From positions 186,001-250,000 of the forward strand of contig NZ_JAAXMM010000008.1 of NCBI RefSeq assembly GCF_012276985.1: 64,000 nt of DNA, given 5' to 3'. The notes under the pieces are model-generated. The model had not been told where the DNA came from and searched no databases. It was given only the letters and a program-made list of their open reading frames with translations. The translations under genes and the position numbers were made by a program. This stretch comes from Agrobacterium sp. a22-2 (GTDB taxonomy: Bacteria; Pseudomonadota; Alphaproteobacteria; Rhizobiales; Rhizobiaceae). Positions 36,442-46,333 of this stretch are shown piece after piece; position 1 is the first letter of the stretch; each line of letters begins with the position of its first letter.

Positions 36442-37977
36442 CTACCCCTCCAGTCCCGGCAACAGCCCTGCTGAAACGCTGGCGTTCAGCGCGCCGCTGG
36501 CTACAAGGTCCGTGGCAGCAGCGAGGTCGGGGGCCATGTAGCGGTCGACGTCCAGCGTCGGCACCACGATGCGCAGCGCATTGATGGCTTGCTGCAATTG
36601 CGGACTGGTGGTCAGCGGTGCGCGGAAGTCGATGCCCTGGGCTGCCGTCAGCGCCTCGATGCCGATGATCGAGAACAGATTGTCGGTCATCTGCAGAAGC
36701 CGGCGGGCGCCATGGCAGGCCATGGAGACATGGTCTTCCTGGTTGGCAGAGGTGGGGGTCGAGTCCACCGAGGCCGGATGGGACATCTGCTTGTTTTCCG
36801 ACATCAGCGCGGCTGACGTCACCTCGGCGATCATCAGGCCGGAATTGAGGCCCGGCTTCTTGGCCAGGAATGCTGGCAGGCCATAGGACAAGGCGGGGTC
36901 GACCAGAAGCGCGATGCGTCGCTGGGCGATGGCACCGATCTCGCAGATCGCCAGCGCGATCTGATCGGCGGCAAAGGCCACCGGCTCGGCGTGGAAATTG
37001 CCGCCGGAGACCACGGTATCATCGGACAGAACAAGCGGATTGTCAGTTACGGCATTGGCCTCGATTTCGAGCGTCCGCCCGACCGTGCGCAGCAGGTCGA
37101 GGCAGGCGCCATCGACCTGCGGCTGGCAGCGGATGCAATAGGGATCCTGCACGCGTTCGTCACCGTCGAGATGGCTCTGGCGGATGACTGAGCCGTCCAG
37201 CAGGCCGCGGAGCGCCGCGGCGGTGTCGATCTGGCCCTTGTGGCCGCGCAATGTGTGAATGTCCGGGTGGAACGGCGCCGACGAGCCCATGGCGGCATCG
37301 GTAGAGAGCGCCCCGGTGATCAGCGCGCTCTGGGCGGCGCGGTGGGCGCGGAACAGGCCGGCCAGTGCGAGAGCGGTGGAGACCTGCGTGCCGTTGATCA
37401 GGGCCAGGCCTTCCTTGGCGGCCAGCACGACCGGGGTCAGCCCGGCCTTTTCGAGGGCAACGCGGCCGGGCAGCTTCTCGCCGTCATAAAAGGCTTCGGC
37501 CTCGCCCATCATCACCGCTGCCATATGGGCAAGCGGTGCCAGGTCGCCGGACGCGCCGACGGAACCTTTTTCCGGAATGACCGGCGTTACACCCTTGTCC
37601 AGCATGGCCTCGATCAGGCGGACGACTTCGAGCCGTGTGCCGGAAGCGCCGCGGCCAAGCGAAATCAGTTTCAGTGCCATGATCAGCCGGACGATGTTGA
37701 CGGCGAGTGGCGCGCCGACGCCGCAGCAATGGGAAAGGATCAGGTTGCGCTGCAGGGTGGCGACATCGGCGGCGTCGATCCTGATCGATGCCAGTTTCCC
37801 AAAGCCCGTATTGATCCCATAGACCGGCTCGTTGCCGGCAGCGATCTGGGCAATGCGAGCAGCCGCCTTTTCAATGCCGGCATCGTAGCTGCGGTCGAGC
37901 CTGGCGGCGGCGCCTGTCCAGTAGATCTGCGCGAGTTCGGACAGTGGCACGCGGCCGGGGTGGAGGGTGATGGTCAT
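36442..37977 (-). CDS. hutH: Histidine ammonia-lyase
   Basis: Removes ammonia from histidine to give urocanate. The 511-residue enzyme has the ASG triad (142-144, in [12 protein letters not shown]) that cyclises to the MIO electrophile, plus [10 protein letters not shown] and the NQEDHVSM signature. The start at 37977 gives [12 protein letters not shown], a normal HutH N-terminus; the frame remains open upstream to 38055 inside a repeat element and is rejected. A repeat of about 180 bp separates it from hutI. Confidence 0.97.
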   Translation of the reverse strand: MTITLHPGRVPLSELAQIYWTGAAARLDRSYDAGIEKAAARIAQIAAGNEPVYGINTGFGKLASIRIDAADVATLQRNLILSHCCGVGAPLAVNIVRLIMALKLISLGRGASGTRLEVVRLIEAMLDKGVTPVIPEKGSVGASGDLAPLAHMAAVMMGEAEAFYDGEKLPGRVALEKAGLTPVVLAAKEGLALINGTQVSTALALAGLFRAHRAAQSALITGALSTDAAMGSSAPFHPDIHTLRGHKGQIDTAAALRGLLDGSVIRQSHLDGDERVQDPYCIRCQPQVDGACLDLLRTVGRTLEIEANAVTDNPLVLSDDTVVSGGNFHAEPVAFAADQIALAICEIGAIAQRRIALLVDPALSYGLPAFLAKKPGLNSGLMIAEVTSAALMSENKQMSHPASVDSTPTSANQEDHVSMACHGARRLLQMTDNLFSIIGIEALTAAQGIDFRAPLTTSPQLQQAINALRIVVPTLDVDRYMAPDLAAATDLVASGALNASVSAGLLPGLEG

Positions 37978-38006
37978 GGGTGGGCTCCTGACGCGGATGA
38001 GAATGA

Positions 38007-38190
38007 GGTTACCCCCCTCTGCCCTGCCGGGCGTTCGGCGCTCAAATCGATCCACTGGATCGATTGGCCCGGCTCATGCCGGTCGCGCTTCACCCCCCTC
38101 AAGGGGGGAGATCGGTCCGGGGTAGGCGGCCTGCGTTCAATCTCCCCCCTTGAGGGGGAGATGTCGGCGTGGCCGACAGAGGGGGGTACC
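38007..38190. repeat. Mosaic palindromic repeat element (rhizobial type)
   Basis: An element of about 180 bp between hutH and hutI, bounded by inverted ends (GGTTACCCCCCTCTG... and ...CAGAGGGGGGTACC). Inside are three hairpins: AATCGATCC-ACT-GGATCGATT (about 38045), CCCCCC-TCAA-GGGGGG (about 38093-38108), and ATCTCCCCC...GGGGGAGAT (38139-38162). This layout resembles the RIME/mosaic intergenic elements common in rhizobia. Confidence 0.7.
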
Positions 38191-38203
38191 AGTGGCGCGA
38201 TCT

Positions 38204-39418
38204 TCACATTCCCCTCCAGACGCGCGCATGCAGCGGGTTGAAGCCCATGCGGTAGACGAGTTCGGCCGGGTCCTCGATGTCCCAAATTGCCAGGTCGGCC
38301 CATTTGCCGGGCTCAAGCGTTCCGGTTTCATCCTGAAGCCCCAACGCGCGGGCGGCGTGCCTTGTGGTGCCGGCGATGCATTCGTCGACCGTCAGGCCGA
38401 ACAGGGTTGCGGCCATGTTCATGGTGAGGAGCAGGGAGGTGAGCGGCGAGGTGCCGGGATTGTTGTCGGTGGCAACGACCATCGCCACGCCGTGCTTGCG
38501 GAACAGGTCGACCGGCGGCTTTTTCGTCTCACGGATGAAATAGAAGGCGCCGGGCAGGATGACAGCCACCGTTCCGGCCTTGGCCATGGCCATCGCGCCG
38601 GCCTCGTCGGTATATTCCAGATGATCGGCCGAGAGGCCGCCGAATTCGGCGGCGAGGGCGGCACCGTGCAGGTTCGACAATTGGTCGGCATGCAGCTTGA
38701 CCGGCAGGCCGAGCCTTCGCGCTGCCTCGAAGACGCTGCGCATTTCCTCGACGGAAAAGGCGATGCCCTCGCAAAAGCCGTCGACGGCATCGGCCAGACC
38801 AGCCGCATGAGCTGCCTCAAGGCCGGGTAGCACGACCTCGCGGATGAAGTCGGCGTTGCGGCCCTTGTATTCGGCGGGCGTTGCATGGGCGCCGAGATAA
38901 GTGGTGCGGATTGTCACGGCCCGCTCGTCGGCCAGCCGGCGGGCAGCGCGCAGCATCTTCAGTTCGTCATCGACGGTCAGGCCATAACCCGATTTAACCT
39001 CGACCGTCGTCACGCCTTCGGCGATCAGCGCATCGAGCCGGGGCAGGGTCTCGGCCAATAGATCCTCTTCGCCGGCGGCCCCGACCTGGCGCACCGAAGA
39101 GACGATGCCGCCGCCGGCGCGGGCCACTTCCTCATAGGTCGCGCCGGCCAGGCGCATCTGGAATTCCTTGGCGCGATTGCCGGCATGGACCAGATGGGTG
39201 TGGCAGTCGATCAGGCCGGGGGTCATCCAGCGGTTGCCGCAATCGATGATCTCGGCACTTTCAAGAAGATCAGCGGGCAGGTCGGCCTGCGGCCCGGCAT
39301 AGACGATGCGGCCATTGCTGGCGGCCAAGGCGCCGGATTCGATGATGCCGAGGCCTGTAGTGCCGGCCTTCAGAGTGGCCAGACGCGCGTTGCGCCAGAT
39401 GCGATTTGCTTCAGCCAT
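38204..39418 (-). CDS. hutI: Imidazolonepropionase
   Basis: Hydrolyses imidazolonepropionate to N-formiminoglutamate. A 404-residue amidohydrolase-superfamily enzyme with metal-binding [12 protein letters not shown] at the N-terminal side and ...[16 protein letters not shown] and ATDNNPGT. The start at 39418 ([13 protein letters not shown]) is the normal family N-terminus. Divergent from hutF across a HutC-like site, and first gene of the hutIHGU operon. Confidence 0.96.
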   Translation of the reverse strand: MAEANRIWRNARLATLKAGTTGLGIIESGALAASNGRIVYAGPQADLPADLLESAEIIDCGNRWMTPGLIDCHTHLVHAGNRAKEFQMRLAGATYEEVARAGGGIVSSVRQVGAAGEEDLLAETLPRLDALIAEGVTTVEVKSGYGLTVDDELKMLRAARRLADERAVTIRTTYLGAHATPAEYKGRNADFIREVVLPGLEAAHAAGLADAVDGFCEGIAFSVEEMRSVFEAARRLGLPVKLHADQLSNLHGAALAAEFGGLSADHLEYTDEAGAMAMAKAGTVAVILPGAFYFIRETKKPPVDLFRKHGVAMVVATDNNPGTSPLTSLLLTMNMAATLFGLTVDECIAGTTRHAARALGLQDETGTLEPGKWADLAIWDIEDPAELVYRMGFNPLHARVWRGM

Positions 39419-39469
39419 TGCAGGTTCGCTCCCCGATTTCCCGCATTGCGTCCGTGTCGTTTTGCCATT

Positions 39470-39481
39470 ATGTATATACTT
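39470..39481. promoter_or_regulatory. HutC-like operator between hutI and hutF
   Basis: ATGTATATACTT includes GTATATAC (39472-39479), the core of the TGTATATACA site recognised by the HutC repressor. It sits between the divergent hutI and hutF starts, about 55-65 bases from each, a good position to control both. Confidence 0.7.
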
Positions 39482-39536
39482 AATGAGGCGGGACGCAAGT
39501 CCAAATCCGGCGTGCCGGATCGGTGGAGGTAAAGCG

Positions 39537-40886
39537 ATGACGACAATCCATGCGGAGACGGCGCTGCTGCCGGACGGCTTTGCCAGAGATGTGCGGCTGA
39601 CACTGGTCGGCAATCGCATTGCGTCGATCGAGACCGGCGTGGTGGCGTCTCCTGAAGACGAGCGCCATGGCATGATCCTGCCGGGTGTCGCCAATCTGCA
39701 CAGCCACGCTTTTCAGCGTGGCATGGCGGGGCTTGCGGAAATGCGTGGCCCGGCCGACGACAATTTCTGGAGCTGGCGCACGGTGATGTACCGCTTCGCG
39801 CTGACCATGAACCCGGAGCAGATGGAGGCGATCGCCGCCCAGCTCTATGTCGAGATGCTGGAGGCGGGGTTCTGCCGGGTCGGGGAATTTCATTACCTGC
39901 ATCAGGATCGTGACGGGCGGCCTTATGACAATCTTGGCGAGATGGCTGAGCGCATTGCCGCGGCGGCATCGACGGCGGGCATCGGCCTGACGCTCCTGCC
40001 GGTCTTCTATGCGCATTTCACCTTTGGCGGCGAAGATCCGTCGCCGGGTCAGCGCCGCTTCATCAATGATGTCGAGCAATTCTCACGGCTGCTGGAGGCT
40101 TGCCAGGCACTGCATTTTAAGGTTCCGGGCATGGTCACCGGCATTGCCCCGCACAGCCTGCGGGCGGTGACGCCGGATGAAATGCGGCAACTGCTCGGCC
40201 TGTCCTTCGACGGTCCGATCCATATCCATGCCGCCGAGCAGGTGAAGGAAGTCGAGGATTGTGTCGCCTGGTCCGGTGCGCGACCTGTCGAATGGCTGCT
40301 CGACAATGTCGGGCTCAATGAACGCTGGTGCCTGATCCACGCTACCCACATGACCGCCGACGAGACGGTGCGCATGGCGAAAACCAAAGCCGTTGCCGGG
40401 CTCTGCCCGATCACCGAGGCCAATCTCGGCGATGGCATCTTTCCGGCTGAAACCTTCCTGGACAATGGCGGTCGGTTCGGGATCGGCTCGGATTCGAACG
40501 TCCTGATCGGCATTTCCGACGAATTGCGACAGCTGGAATATGCGCAGCGTCTTGGCAAGCGAGCCCGCAACGTCATTGCCGTACCCGGCGGCTCAACCGG
40601 GCGGCACCTGTTCGAAGGCGCCCTTGCCGGCGGGGCCGCGGCCCTGCAGTGCGATGCCGGATTGGCCGCCGGCCAGTCTGCCGATTTCTTCAGCCTGAAG
40701 CCGCACCACGATTATGGTCTTCCCGCGGACAGCCTGCTCGACAGCTGGATCTTCGCCAAAGGCGCCGGCATAGACTGTGTGTGGTCCTCCGGCCAGAAAC
40801 AGGTCGAAGGCGGCCGGCATCGGCATGCAGAAGTCGTTGGTGCGCGGTTCCGCAAGGTGATGCGGGAGCTGATTGCCGCCTTCTAA
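39537..40886 (+). CDS. hutF: Formimidoylglutamate deiminase
   Basis: Converts N-formiminoglutamate to N-formylglutamate and ammonia, so this organism uses the five-step route ending in HutG. The 449-residue amidohydrolase has [10 protein letters not shown] (metal site), [20 protein letters not shown] and [17 protein letters not shown] precedes the ATG. The end is only 10 bases from the convergent monooxygenase gene. Confidence 0.95.
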   Translation: MTTIHAETALLPDGFARDVRLTLVGNRIASIETGVVASPEDERHGMILPGVANLHSHAFQRGMAGLAEMRGPADDNFWSWRTVMYRFALTMNPEQMEAIAAQLYVEMLEAGFCRVGEFHYLHQDRDGRPYDNLGEMAERIAAAASTAGIGLTLLPVFYAHFTFGGEDPSPGQRRFINDVEQFSRLLEACQALHFKVPGMVTGIAPHSLRAVTPDEMRQLLGLSFDGPIHIHAAEQVKEVEDCVAWSGARPVEWLLDNVGLNERWCLIHATHMTADETVRMAKTKAVAGLCPITEANLGDGIFPAETFLDNGGRFGIGSDSNVLIGISDELRQLEYAQRLGKRARNVIAVPGGSTGRHLFEGALAGGAAALQCDAGLAAGQSADFFSLKPHHDYGLPADSLLDSWIFAKGAGIDCVWSSGQKQVEGGRHRHAEVVGARFRKVMRELIAAF

Positions 40887-40896
40887 CTGTTCGCTT

Positions 40897-42249
40897 CTAC
40901 TTACCTTCTCGGGCTGCGACATACCGATTGACGGGCATCGACAGGCCGAGATTCTCGCGCAACGTCGTGCCCTCGTATTCCTCGCGGAACAGACCGCGGC
41001 GGCGCAGCTCCGGCACGACGAGTTCGACGAAGTCGTTGAGGCTGGCCGGCAGTGTCGGGAACATCAGGATGAAGCCATCGGCAGCACGGGCCTCGGACCA
41101 TTCTTCCATGAAATCGGCGATTTCGACCGGCGTGCCGGTAATGCCGTTGCCGGTGCTCTTTTCGGCATAGTGGCGGATGAGGTGGCCGAGCGTGTGGCCT
41201 TGCTCGATATAGTCCTTGAGTTCCTCGAACAGGGCCTTCGACCCCTTCGGCTCGGCCGGCAGGCGTTCCATCGGGAAGGGCTGGTCGAGGGGAGCACCGG
41301 ACAAGTCGGTTTCCAGGAATTCGCCAAGCATCCACCGGCCGACATCGGGGTGCAGATTGTCGATCAGGAAATCGACGCGAGCCTGCGCCTCGGCGCGGGT
41401 GGCGCCGACATTGACGACCACGCCCGGCATCATCTTCAGATCGTCGGGCGAGCGGCCGTATTTCGGCATGCGGTCCTTGACGTTGGTGTAGAAGGCCTTG
41501 TTGCGCTCCAGATTGGAGGCGAGGCTGAAGACGATCTCGGCGGTGCGGGCGGCGAGTTCCATGCCGGCCTCCGAGCCGCCAGCCTGGGCGATGATGGGCC
41601 GGCCCTGCGGCGAGGCGGCGATGTTGAGCGGCCCGCGAACCTGAAAGTGCTTGCCCTTGTGATTCAGTGTATGCAGCTTGGTCTTGTCGTAGTAGAGGCC
41701 GCTCTCACGGTCGAGCAACAGGGCGTCCGGCTCGAAACTGTCCCAAAGGCCGAAGACGACATCGACGAATTCCGCACCGCGCTCATAGCGCAGCGCATGG
41801 GGCGGAAGGCCTTCCATGTTGAAATTATAGCCAGTCTCGTCGTGGTCGGAGGTGACGACGTTCCAGCAGGCGCGGCCGCCGCTCATATGGTCGATGGAGG
41901 CAAAGAGGCGGGCAATATTGTAGGGTTCATAATAGCTGGTGGAGGCCGTGGCAACGAAGCCGAGACGTTCCGTCAGCACGGAGAGAGCGGTGATCAGCGT
42001 CAACGGCTCGAAGCGGTTCATCTTGGTCGGCGAGCGCGACAGGGCATCCGCATCGCCGATAGCGGAGGCCGGCGAATCCGCCACGAACATGAAGTCGAAC
42101 TTGGCTGCTTCGGAGATTTTCGCCACGTTGAGCAAGTGGCCGATATCGTTGGCGCCGTTGACGTCGCTGTCCGGATGCAGCCAGGCGGCCGGGTTGAAGC
42201 CGAACGTATAGACGAAGGTGCCAAGCTTCAGTTTCTCGTCGCGGGCCAT
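40897..42249 (-). CDS. NtaA/DmoA-family FMN-dependent monooxygenase
   Basis: A 450-residue luciferase-like monooxygenase of the NtaA/SnaA/DmoA/SoxA group that oxidises a small substrate with reduced FMN from a separate reductase. The family marks are GTFVYTFGFNPAAW at the N-terminus, ASTSYYEPYNIARLFASIDHMSGGRACWNVVTS, and SPQGRPIIAQAG...GMELAARTAEIVF. GAAGGA is 8 bases upstream of the start. It lies 23 bases after hutC and shares that operon, so it appears to be under HutC/histidine control, which is unexpected for this family. Substrate unknown. Confidence 0.85.
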   Translation of the reverse strand: MARDEKLKLGTFVYTFGFNPAAWLHPDSDVNGANDIGHLLNVAKISEAAKFDFMFVADSPASAIGDADALSRSPTKMNRFEPLTLITALSVLTERLGFVATASTSYYEPYNIARLFASIDHMSGGRACWNVVTSDHDETGYNFNMEGLPPHALRYERGAEFVDVVFGLWDSFEPDALLLDRESGLYYDKTKLHTLNHKGKHFQVRGPLNIAASPQGRPIIAQAGGSEAGMELAARTAEIVFSLASNLERNKAFYTNVKDRMPKYGRSPDDLKMMPGVVVNVGATRAEAQARVDFLIDNLHPDVGRWMLGEFLETDLSGAPLDQPFPMERLPAEPKGSKALFEELKDYIEQGHTLGHLIRHYAEKSTGNGITGTPVEIADFMEEWSEARAADGFILMFPTLPASLNDFVELVVPELRRRGLFREEYEGTTLRENLGLSMPVNRYVAAREGK

Positions 42250-42272
42250 GTCAAGTTTCCTTCTTTACCGCT

Positions 42273-43025
42273 CTAAACCAGTTTCTGAGATGGTGTGAAC
42301 CGCGCCGTCAGCGCGTGGCTGCCGCCGGGATAGGTCAGGCGCACATGGGTGACCGTCTCATCCAGCCGCCAGGTCTGGCGCTCGACGACCAGCACCGGTG
42401 TGCCAACGGCAATCGCAAGGGTGCGGGCTGCCGTCTGGCTGGCGCCTTCGGCGGCAATTCGGTGCTCGGCGGCGTTCCACGGCACATGGTCGAGCAGCCA
42501 GGGGCCAGGCGACAGGCTCAAGAAATCTTCCGTCTCGGCCTCGGGCACGACACCAAGATTGATCAGGCGTTCCTCAAGGCAGAATGGGGCATCGCCGGCA
42601 TAGTGCAGGCAGGTGATTGCGGCGACCCGACGCCTTGGCGCCAGGCTCAAACCGCCGCGCTCGGCCTTTGTCGGCGGTCGGATGCTCTTGTCGAGGATCT
42701 CGTAGCGATAGGGCAGGTTGAACGCGTTGACCTCGTCGCGGATATTGTAGATTTCCAGGATCGCGCTTTGCGAATTCTGCGGCATGACGATGCTGCCGGT
42801 CTTGCGGCGGCGCAGGACCAGCCCGGCTCGGGCGAGTTGCGTCAACACCTTGTTGACCGTCATGCGGGAGCATCCGTATTCCTCGGTCAGCAGCTGTTCC
42901 GACGGGATCTTGTGGCCTGGGGGCCAGCGGCCGCTGACGATATTGTCCTGAATGTTATCCAGAATGCGTTGATGCAGGGATTTCGGCGGGTTTTCGCCAA
43001 TCTCCATGGGCCGTGGCGCAGTCAT
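42273..43025 (-). CDS. hutC: HutC, GntR-family histidine-utilisation repressor
   Basis: A 250-residue HutC-type GntR repressor: N-terminal winged helix with KIPSEQLLTEEYGCSRMTVNKVL (about 40-62) and C-terminal UTRA effector domain (CLHYAGDAPFCLEERLINLGV). Urocanate is the usual inducer of this group. It overlaps the transporter ATPase gene by 4 bases and precedes the FMN monooxygenase in one operon. HutC-like sites lie before hutF/hutI and before the transporter operon. Confidence 0.93.
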   Translation of the reverse strand: MTAPRPMEIGENPPKSLHQRILDNIQDNIVSGRWPPGHKIPSEQLLTEEYGCSRMTVNKVLTQLARAGLVLRRRKTGSIVMPQNSQSAILEIYNIRDEVNAFNLPYRYEILDKSIRPPTKAERGGLSLAPRRRVAAITCLHYAGDAPFCLEERLINLGVVPEAETEDFLSLSPGPWLLDHVPWNAAEHRIAAEGASQTAARTLAIAVGTPVLVVERQTWRLDETVTHVRLTYPGGSHALTARFTPSQKLV

Positions 43026-43813
43026 ACCAGCATCGAGGCTCCGCGATCGAGATAGGTGTCGAGAAACTGTTCGAGGCGCGGATGGCGCGGTTTTGCAAAA
43101 ACCTCCGATGGGGGGCCGGTAAACAGCAGCTTGCCATGATCCAGGAAGCTGATCTGCTGGCCGACGGTGGCGGCAAAGCCGATCTCGTGGCTGACGACCA
43201 CCATGGTCATGCCTTCTGCGGCCAGATCGCGCATGACGTTCAGCACTTCGCCGGTCAGTTCCGGGTCAAGCGCCGATGTCGGCTCGTCGAACAGCATGAT
43301 CTTCGGCTGCAGGGCCAGCGCCCGGGCAATCGCCACGCGCTGCTGCTGGCCGCCTGACAGTTGCGCCGGATAATGGCCGGCGCGATTTTCAAGGCCGACC
43401 TTTTTCAGCTGTGCCATGGCACGTTCCTCGGCGTCGCGCTTGGCCAATTTGTGCACGGTCTTCAGCGCTTCCGAGACATTGCCGAGCGCCGTCATGTGCG
43501 GCCAGAGATTGAACTGTTGAAAGACCATGCCGATCTGAGACCGAACGCTGCGGATCTGGGCCATCGGCAGGCGCTCGCGGCCACCTTTGGCGTTTTCGTA
43601 AAAGCCGAGTGCTTCGCCATGAACGGTGATCATGCCTTCGCTGGTTTCCTCCAGAAAGGCCAGGCAGCGCAGAAGCGTTGACTTGCCGGAGCCCGAGGGG
43701 CCGATCAGGCAGGAAACCTTGCCATCGGGAATGTCCAGATTGATGTCGTCCAGAACGGTGCTGGTGCCGAACCGTTTGACGAGTTTGCTGACGGCGATCG
43801 CAGGTAGGGTCAT
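43022..43813 (-). CDS. Amino-acid ABC transporter ATPase
   Basis: Polar-amino-acid importer ATPase (263 aa). Walker A GPSGSGKST, signature LSGGQQQRVA, Walker B IMLFDEPTSALDPE and VSHEIGFA. It starts with an ATGA overlap after the permease. Together with the two permeases and the binding protein it forms a complete HAAT importer; histidine or urocanate is the likely substrate because hutC is in the same operon, but this is inference. Confidence 0.92.
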   Translation of the reverse strand: MTLPAIAVSKLVKRFGTSTVLDDINLDIPDGKVSCLIGPSGSGKSTLLRCLAFLEETSEGMITVHGEALGFYENAKGGRERLPMAQIRSVRSQIGMVFQQFNLWPHMTALGNVSEALKTVHKLAKRDAEERAMAQLKKVGLENRAGHYPAQLSGGQQQRVAIARALALQPKIMLFDEPTSALDPELTGEVLNVMRDLAAEGMTMVVVSHEIGFAATVGQQISFLDHGKLLFTGPPSEVFAKPRHPRLEQFLDTYLDRGASMLV

Positions 43814-44478
43814 GTCGGGGAAAACCTCAGGCGTGACAGGCGGGTTTCGGCAAGCCGGCCGAGGCGGCCGGTGATTTCCACGAGAACCCAATAGATGATG
43901 GCGAGCAGGAAGATCGATTCCAGGAAGGCATATTGCTGCGAACCGATGGCGCTGACGGTGAGCGTCAGTTCCGGCACGGTGATGATCGACAGGATGGCGG
44001 TTTCCTTCATCAGGATCACCGACATATTGACGGAAGGCGGCAGCACGAGAAGCGCCATTTCCGGCAGGAGGATGCGGCGGATGATCTGCACCCTCGTCAG
44101 CCCGAGGCATTCCGCCGCCTCGATATGGCCGGCGGGAACCGCGGCAAAGCCGGCCCGGAAGATCTCGCTGTAATAGGCCGCTCCATAGACCAGCAGGCCG
44201 AGCAGGCCGCAAGGCAGGGGATCGAGCGCCAGGCCGATAAAGGGGCCGCCGTAATAGAGCAGGAAGATCTGGATCAGGAAGGGTGTGCCGCGCAGGATCT
44301 CGACCACCACGCCGAGCGCCAGGTTGACCGGCCTGCCGCCGTATTTGCGGGCTGTGGCAACGAGGAAGCCGAGGATGACCGAGCCGATCGTGCCTGCAAT
44401 CCACAGGGCGATGGTGACGCCGAGGCCGCTTAGGATCTCGGGCAGTTTCTCAATGATGACATTGATATCGAAGATCAT
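43810..44478 (-). CDS. Amino-acid ABC transporter permease
   Basis: A 222-residue HisM/GlnP-type permease with about five membrane helices and the ATPase-coupling EAA-type loop FAAVPAGHIEAAECLGLTRVQIIRRILLP. It overlaps both its neighbours by 4 bases. Confidence 0.9.
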   Translation of the reverse strand: MIFDINVIIEKLPEILSGLGVTIALWIAGTIGSVILGFLVATARKYGGRPVNLALGVVVEILRGTPFLIQIFLLYYGGPFIGLALDPLPCGLLGLLVYGAAYYSEIFRAGFAAVPAGHIEAAECLGLTRVQIIRRILLPEMALLVLPPSVNMSVILMKETAILSIITVPELTLTVSAIGSQQYAFLESIFLLAIIYWVLVEITGRLGRLAETRLSRLRFSPT

Positions 44479-45116
44479 CGCGGCACTCCTGGAAGCGAGC
44501 GCTCGATCAGCCCGCCGGTGCGGGCCACGACGAAATTGATGACCAGATAGAGGAAACCGGCAGCGGCAAAGATCTCAAGCGGCTTGAAGGTGCTGCCGGC
44601 CAGATCCTGCGCCATGCGGGTGAGCTCGACGATGCCCACCACCGACATCAGCGAGGATGCCTTCAAGATGAGGATCGCTTCGTTGACAAGGGCCGGAAAG
44701 GTTAGCCTCAGCGCGATCGGCACCTTGATGCGCATGAAGGCCTGGCCGGGCGTCAGGCCGAGCATTTCGGCGGATTCGATATAGCCATGCGGCACGCTGG
44801 CAAAGCCGCCGCGCAGGTTTTCCGCCTGATAGGCGGCGGTGCAGAGCGACAGGCCGACAATGGCGGCGACGATGCTCGGCACGTTGATGCCGATGACCGG
44901 CAGAAGATTGTAGATCAGCAGCAGTTGGACCAGCAGGGGCACGCCGCGGAAGAAGCTGACGAACAGGTTTGCCGGCAAAGAGAAGAGCCGGCTTTTCGAC
45001 AGCATGGCTCCGGACAAAGCAATCGCAATGGCAAAGCCGATCAGGATCGATACGAAACTGATCGCTACCGTGTAGATCGAGGCCTGGACAAGAAGTTCAA
45101 ACAGTTTGAAAGACAT
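44475..45116 (-). CDS. Amino-acid ABC transporter permease
   Basis: A 213-residue HisQ/GlnP-type permease with the coupling loop FASVPHGYIESAEMLGLTPGQAFMRIKVP. It lies 112 bases after the binding-protein gene and overlaps the second permease by 4 bases. Confidence 0.9.
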   Translation of the reverse strand: MSFKLFELLVQASIYTVAISFVSILIGFAIAIALSGAMLSKSRLFSLPANLFVSFFRGVPLLVQLLLIYNLLPVIGINVPSIVAAIVGLSLCTAAYQAENLRGGFASVPHGYIESAEMLGLTPGQAFMRIKVPIALRLTFPALVNEAILILKASSLMSVVGIVELTRMAQDLAGSTFKPLEIFAAAGFLYLVINFVVARTGGLIERSLPGVPR

Positions 45117-45179
45117 CGGTCAACGTTCCGTCGGCTTGGGGTCCCATGGACACCGGCGCGGTCTTCATCAGGGGGAACG

Positions 45180-45208
45180 GGCTGCGCGCATCAACCGTGC
45201 GCGCAGCC
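45180..45208 (-). terminator. Intercistronic stem-loop after the binding-protein gene
   Basis: An 11-bp perfect stem, 45180-45190 with 45198-45208, encloses a 7-base loop between the binding-protein and permease genes. There is no T-tract. Such hairpins usually stabilise the upstream message or dampen the downstream genes, which gives an excess of binding protein. Confidence 0.6.
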
Positions 45209-45228
45209 AAGATCGGGGATGTCGGTGC

Positions 45229-46056
45229 TCAGAACGACGGATCGGTGACCGCGTCCGGCGTGTCGAAGCTTGCGCCGAACCACTTCTTCTGGGCTTCGGC
45301 CAGGCGGCCATCGCCCTTCATCTTCAGGAGGGCTGCGTCGATGGCATCCATCAGGCTGGCATGGTCGGCATCCTTCGTGCCGATGAAGCCGAAATAGGCC
45401 TTCTTGCCGAAGGGCGGCAGCACGACTTCAAACGTGTCGGGACGCTGGCTGGCCACGAATGCGATATTGGGCAGCGAGTTGGCGACACCGGCGATACGGC
45501 CGGCTGCGAGGTCGGCATAGGATTCGGTGAAGGCCGGATATTCGCGGATGTCGACCTTGGCCGACAGGGTGGCCGAGTATTCGGTCAGCTGGGCGAGCTG
45601 CGACGTGGCCTTGCCGACGCCGATTGCCTTGCCGGCAATGTCTTCCGGTTTGCTGATCGAGGTGTCGCCAGCCTTCTTCAGAACGGCAACCGTTGCTTCG
45701 GCGATCGGCGGCGTGAAGCGGTAGCGCTCCATGCGGGCCTTGGTGATGGTGGCCGGGCCGGCGACCATGTCGAACTTGCCGGCTTCCAGGCCCGGGAAGA
45801 CGCCTTCCCAGGGCAGGGCGATCCACTCGATGGAAACGCCGAGTTCCTTGCCGATTTCAGCAAAGAGATCGACGTTCAGGCCGGCATGGGTGCCGGCATC
45901 GATGAAGTCGAAGGGGGCAAACGCGGTCTCAGTACCCACTTTCATGGTGCCGGCCGCCTTGATGCGCGCCAGCGCGTCTTCGGCATGGGCCGACAGGGTC
46001 GCACCGAATAGAAGAGCGGCGCCAAGGGCTGCCTTCAAGAAAAGTCGCTTGTGCAT
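45229..46056 (-). CDS. Amino-acid ABC transporter substrate-binding protein
   Basis: A 275-residue periplasmic binding protein of the polar-amino-acid family. A signal peptide (MHKRLFLKAALGAALLFGATLSAHA) is followed by IKAAGTMKVGTETAFAPFDFID, GLNVDLFAEIGKELGV and GKFDMVAGPATIT. First gene of the transporter-hutC-monooxygenase operon, preceded by a HutC-like site. Confidence 0.92.
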   Translation of the reverse strand: MHKRLFLKAALGAALLFGATLSAHAEDALARIKAAGTMKVGTETAFAPFDFIDAGTHAGLNVDLFAEIGKELGVSIEWIALPWEGVFPGLEAGKFDMVAGPATITKARMERYRFTPPIAEATVAVLKKAGDTSISKPEDIAGKAIGVGKATSQLAQLTEYSATLSAKVDIREYPAFTESYADLAAGRIAGVANSLPNIAFVASQRPDTFEVVLPPFGKKAYFGFIGTKDADHASLMDAIDAALLKMKGDGRLAEAQKKWFGASFDTPDAVTDPSF

Positions 46057-46141
46057 GGTGATGTCTCCAGTTTACCGTTCAATCCCGCGAGCGGGCGCTG
46101 TTCCCGTTTATTCGGCCGATGAATGGGATCCCGGCCGTTAA

Positions 46142-46153
46142 TTGACTATACAA
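46142..46153 (-). promoter_or_regulatory. HutC-like operator before the transporter operon
   Basis: TTGACTATACAA matches TTGTATATACAA at 10 of 12 positions and lies about 90 bases upstream of the binding-protein start. The two mismatches are near the centre. With hutC in this operon, autoregulation is likely. Confidence 0.55.
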
Positions 46154-46333
46154 ATAGACAGAGCTTCGCCGACGGAGTCAACGCAAAATCCACGGATCCT
46201 TTCGCAAGTGCGGTAAGGTAGGAATTTGATGGGAAGGCGGGGAGACGTTTGGCGGCCGCCAGGCTTATCTGGCTGACGGCCGTTCATGCGAACCGAAGAT
46301 TGCTTCCGGCAAAAGAGCAGCCTTGCCTGGTCT

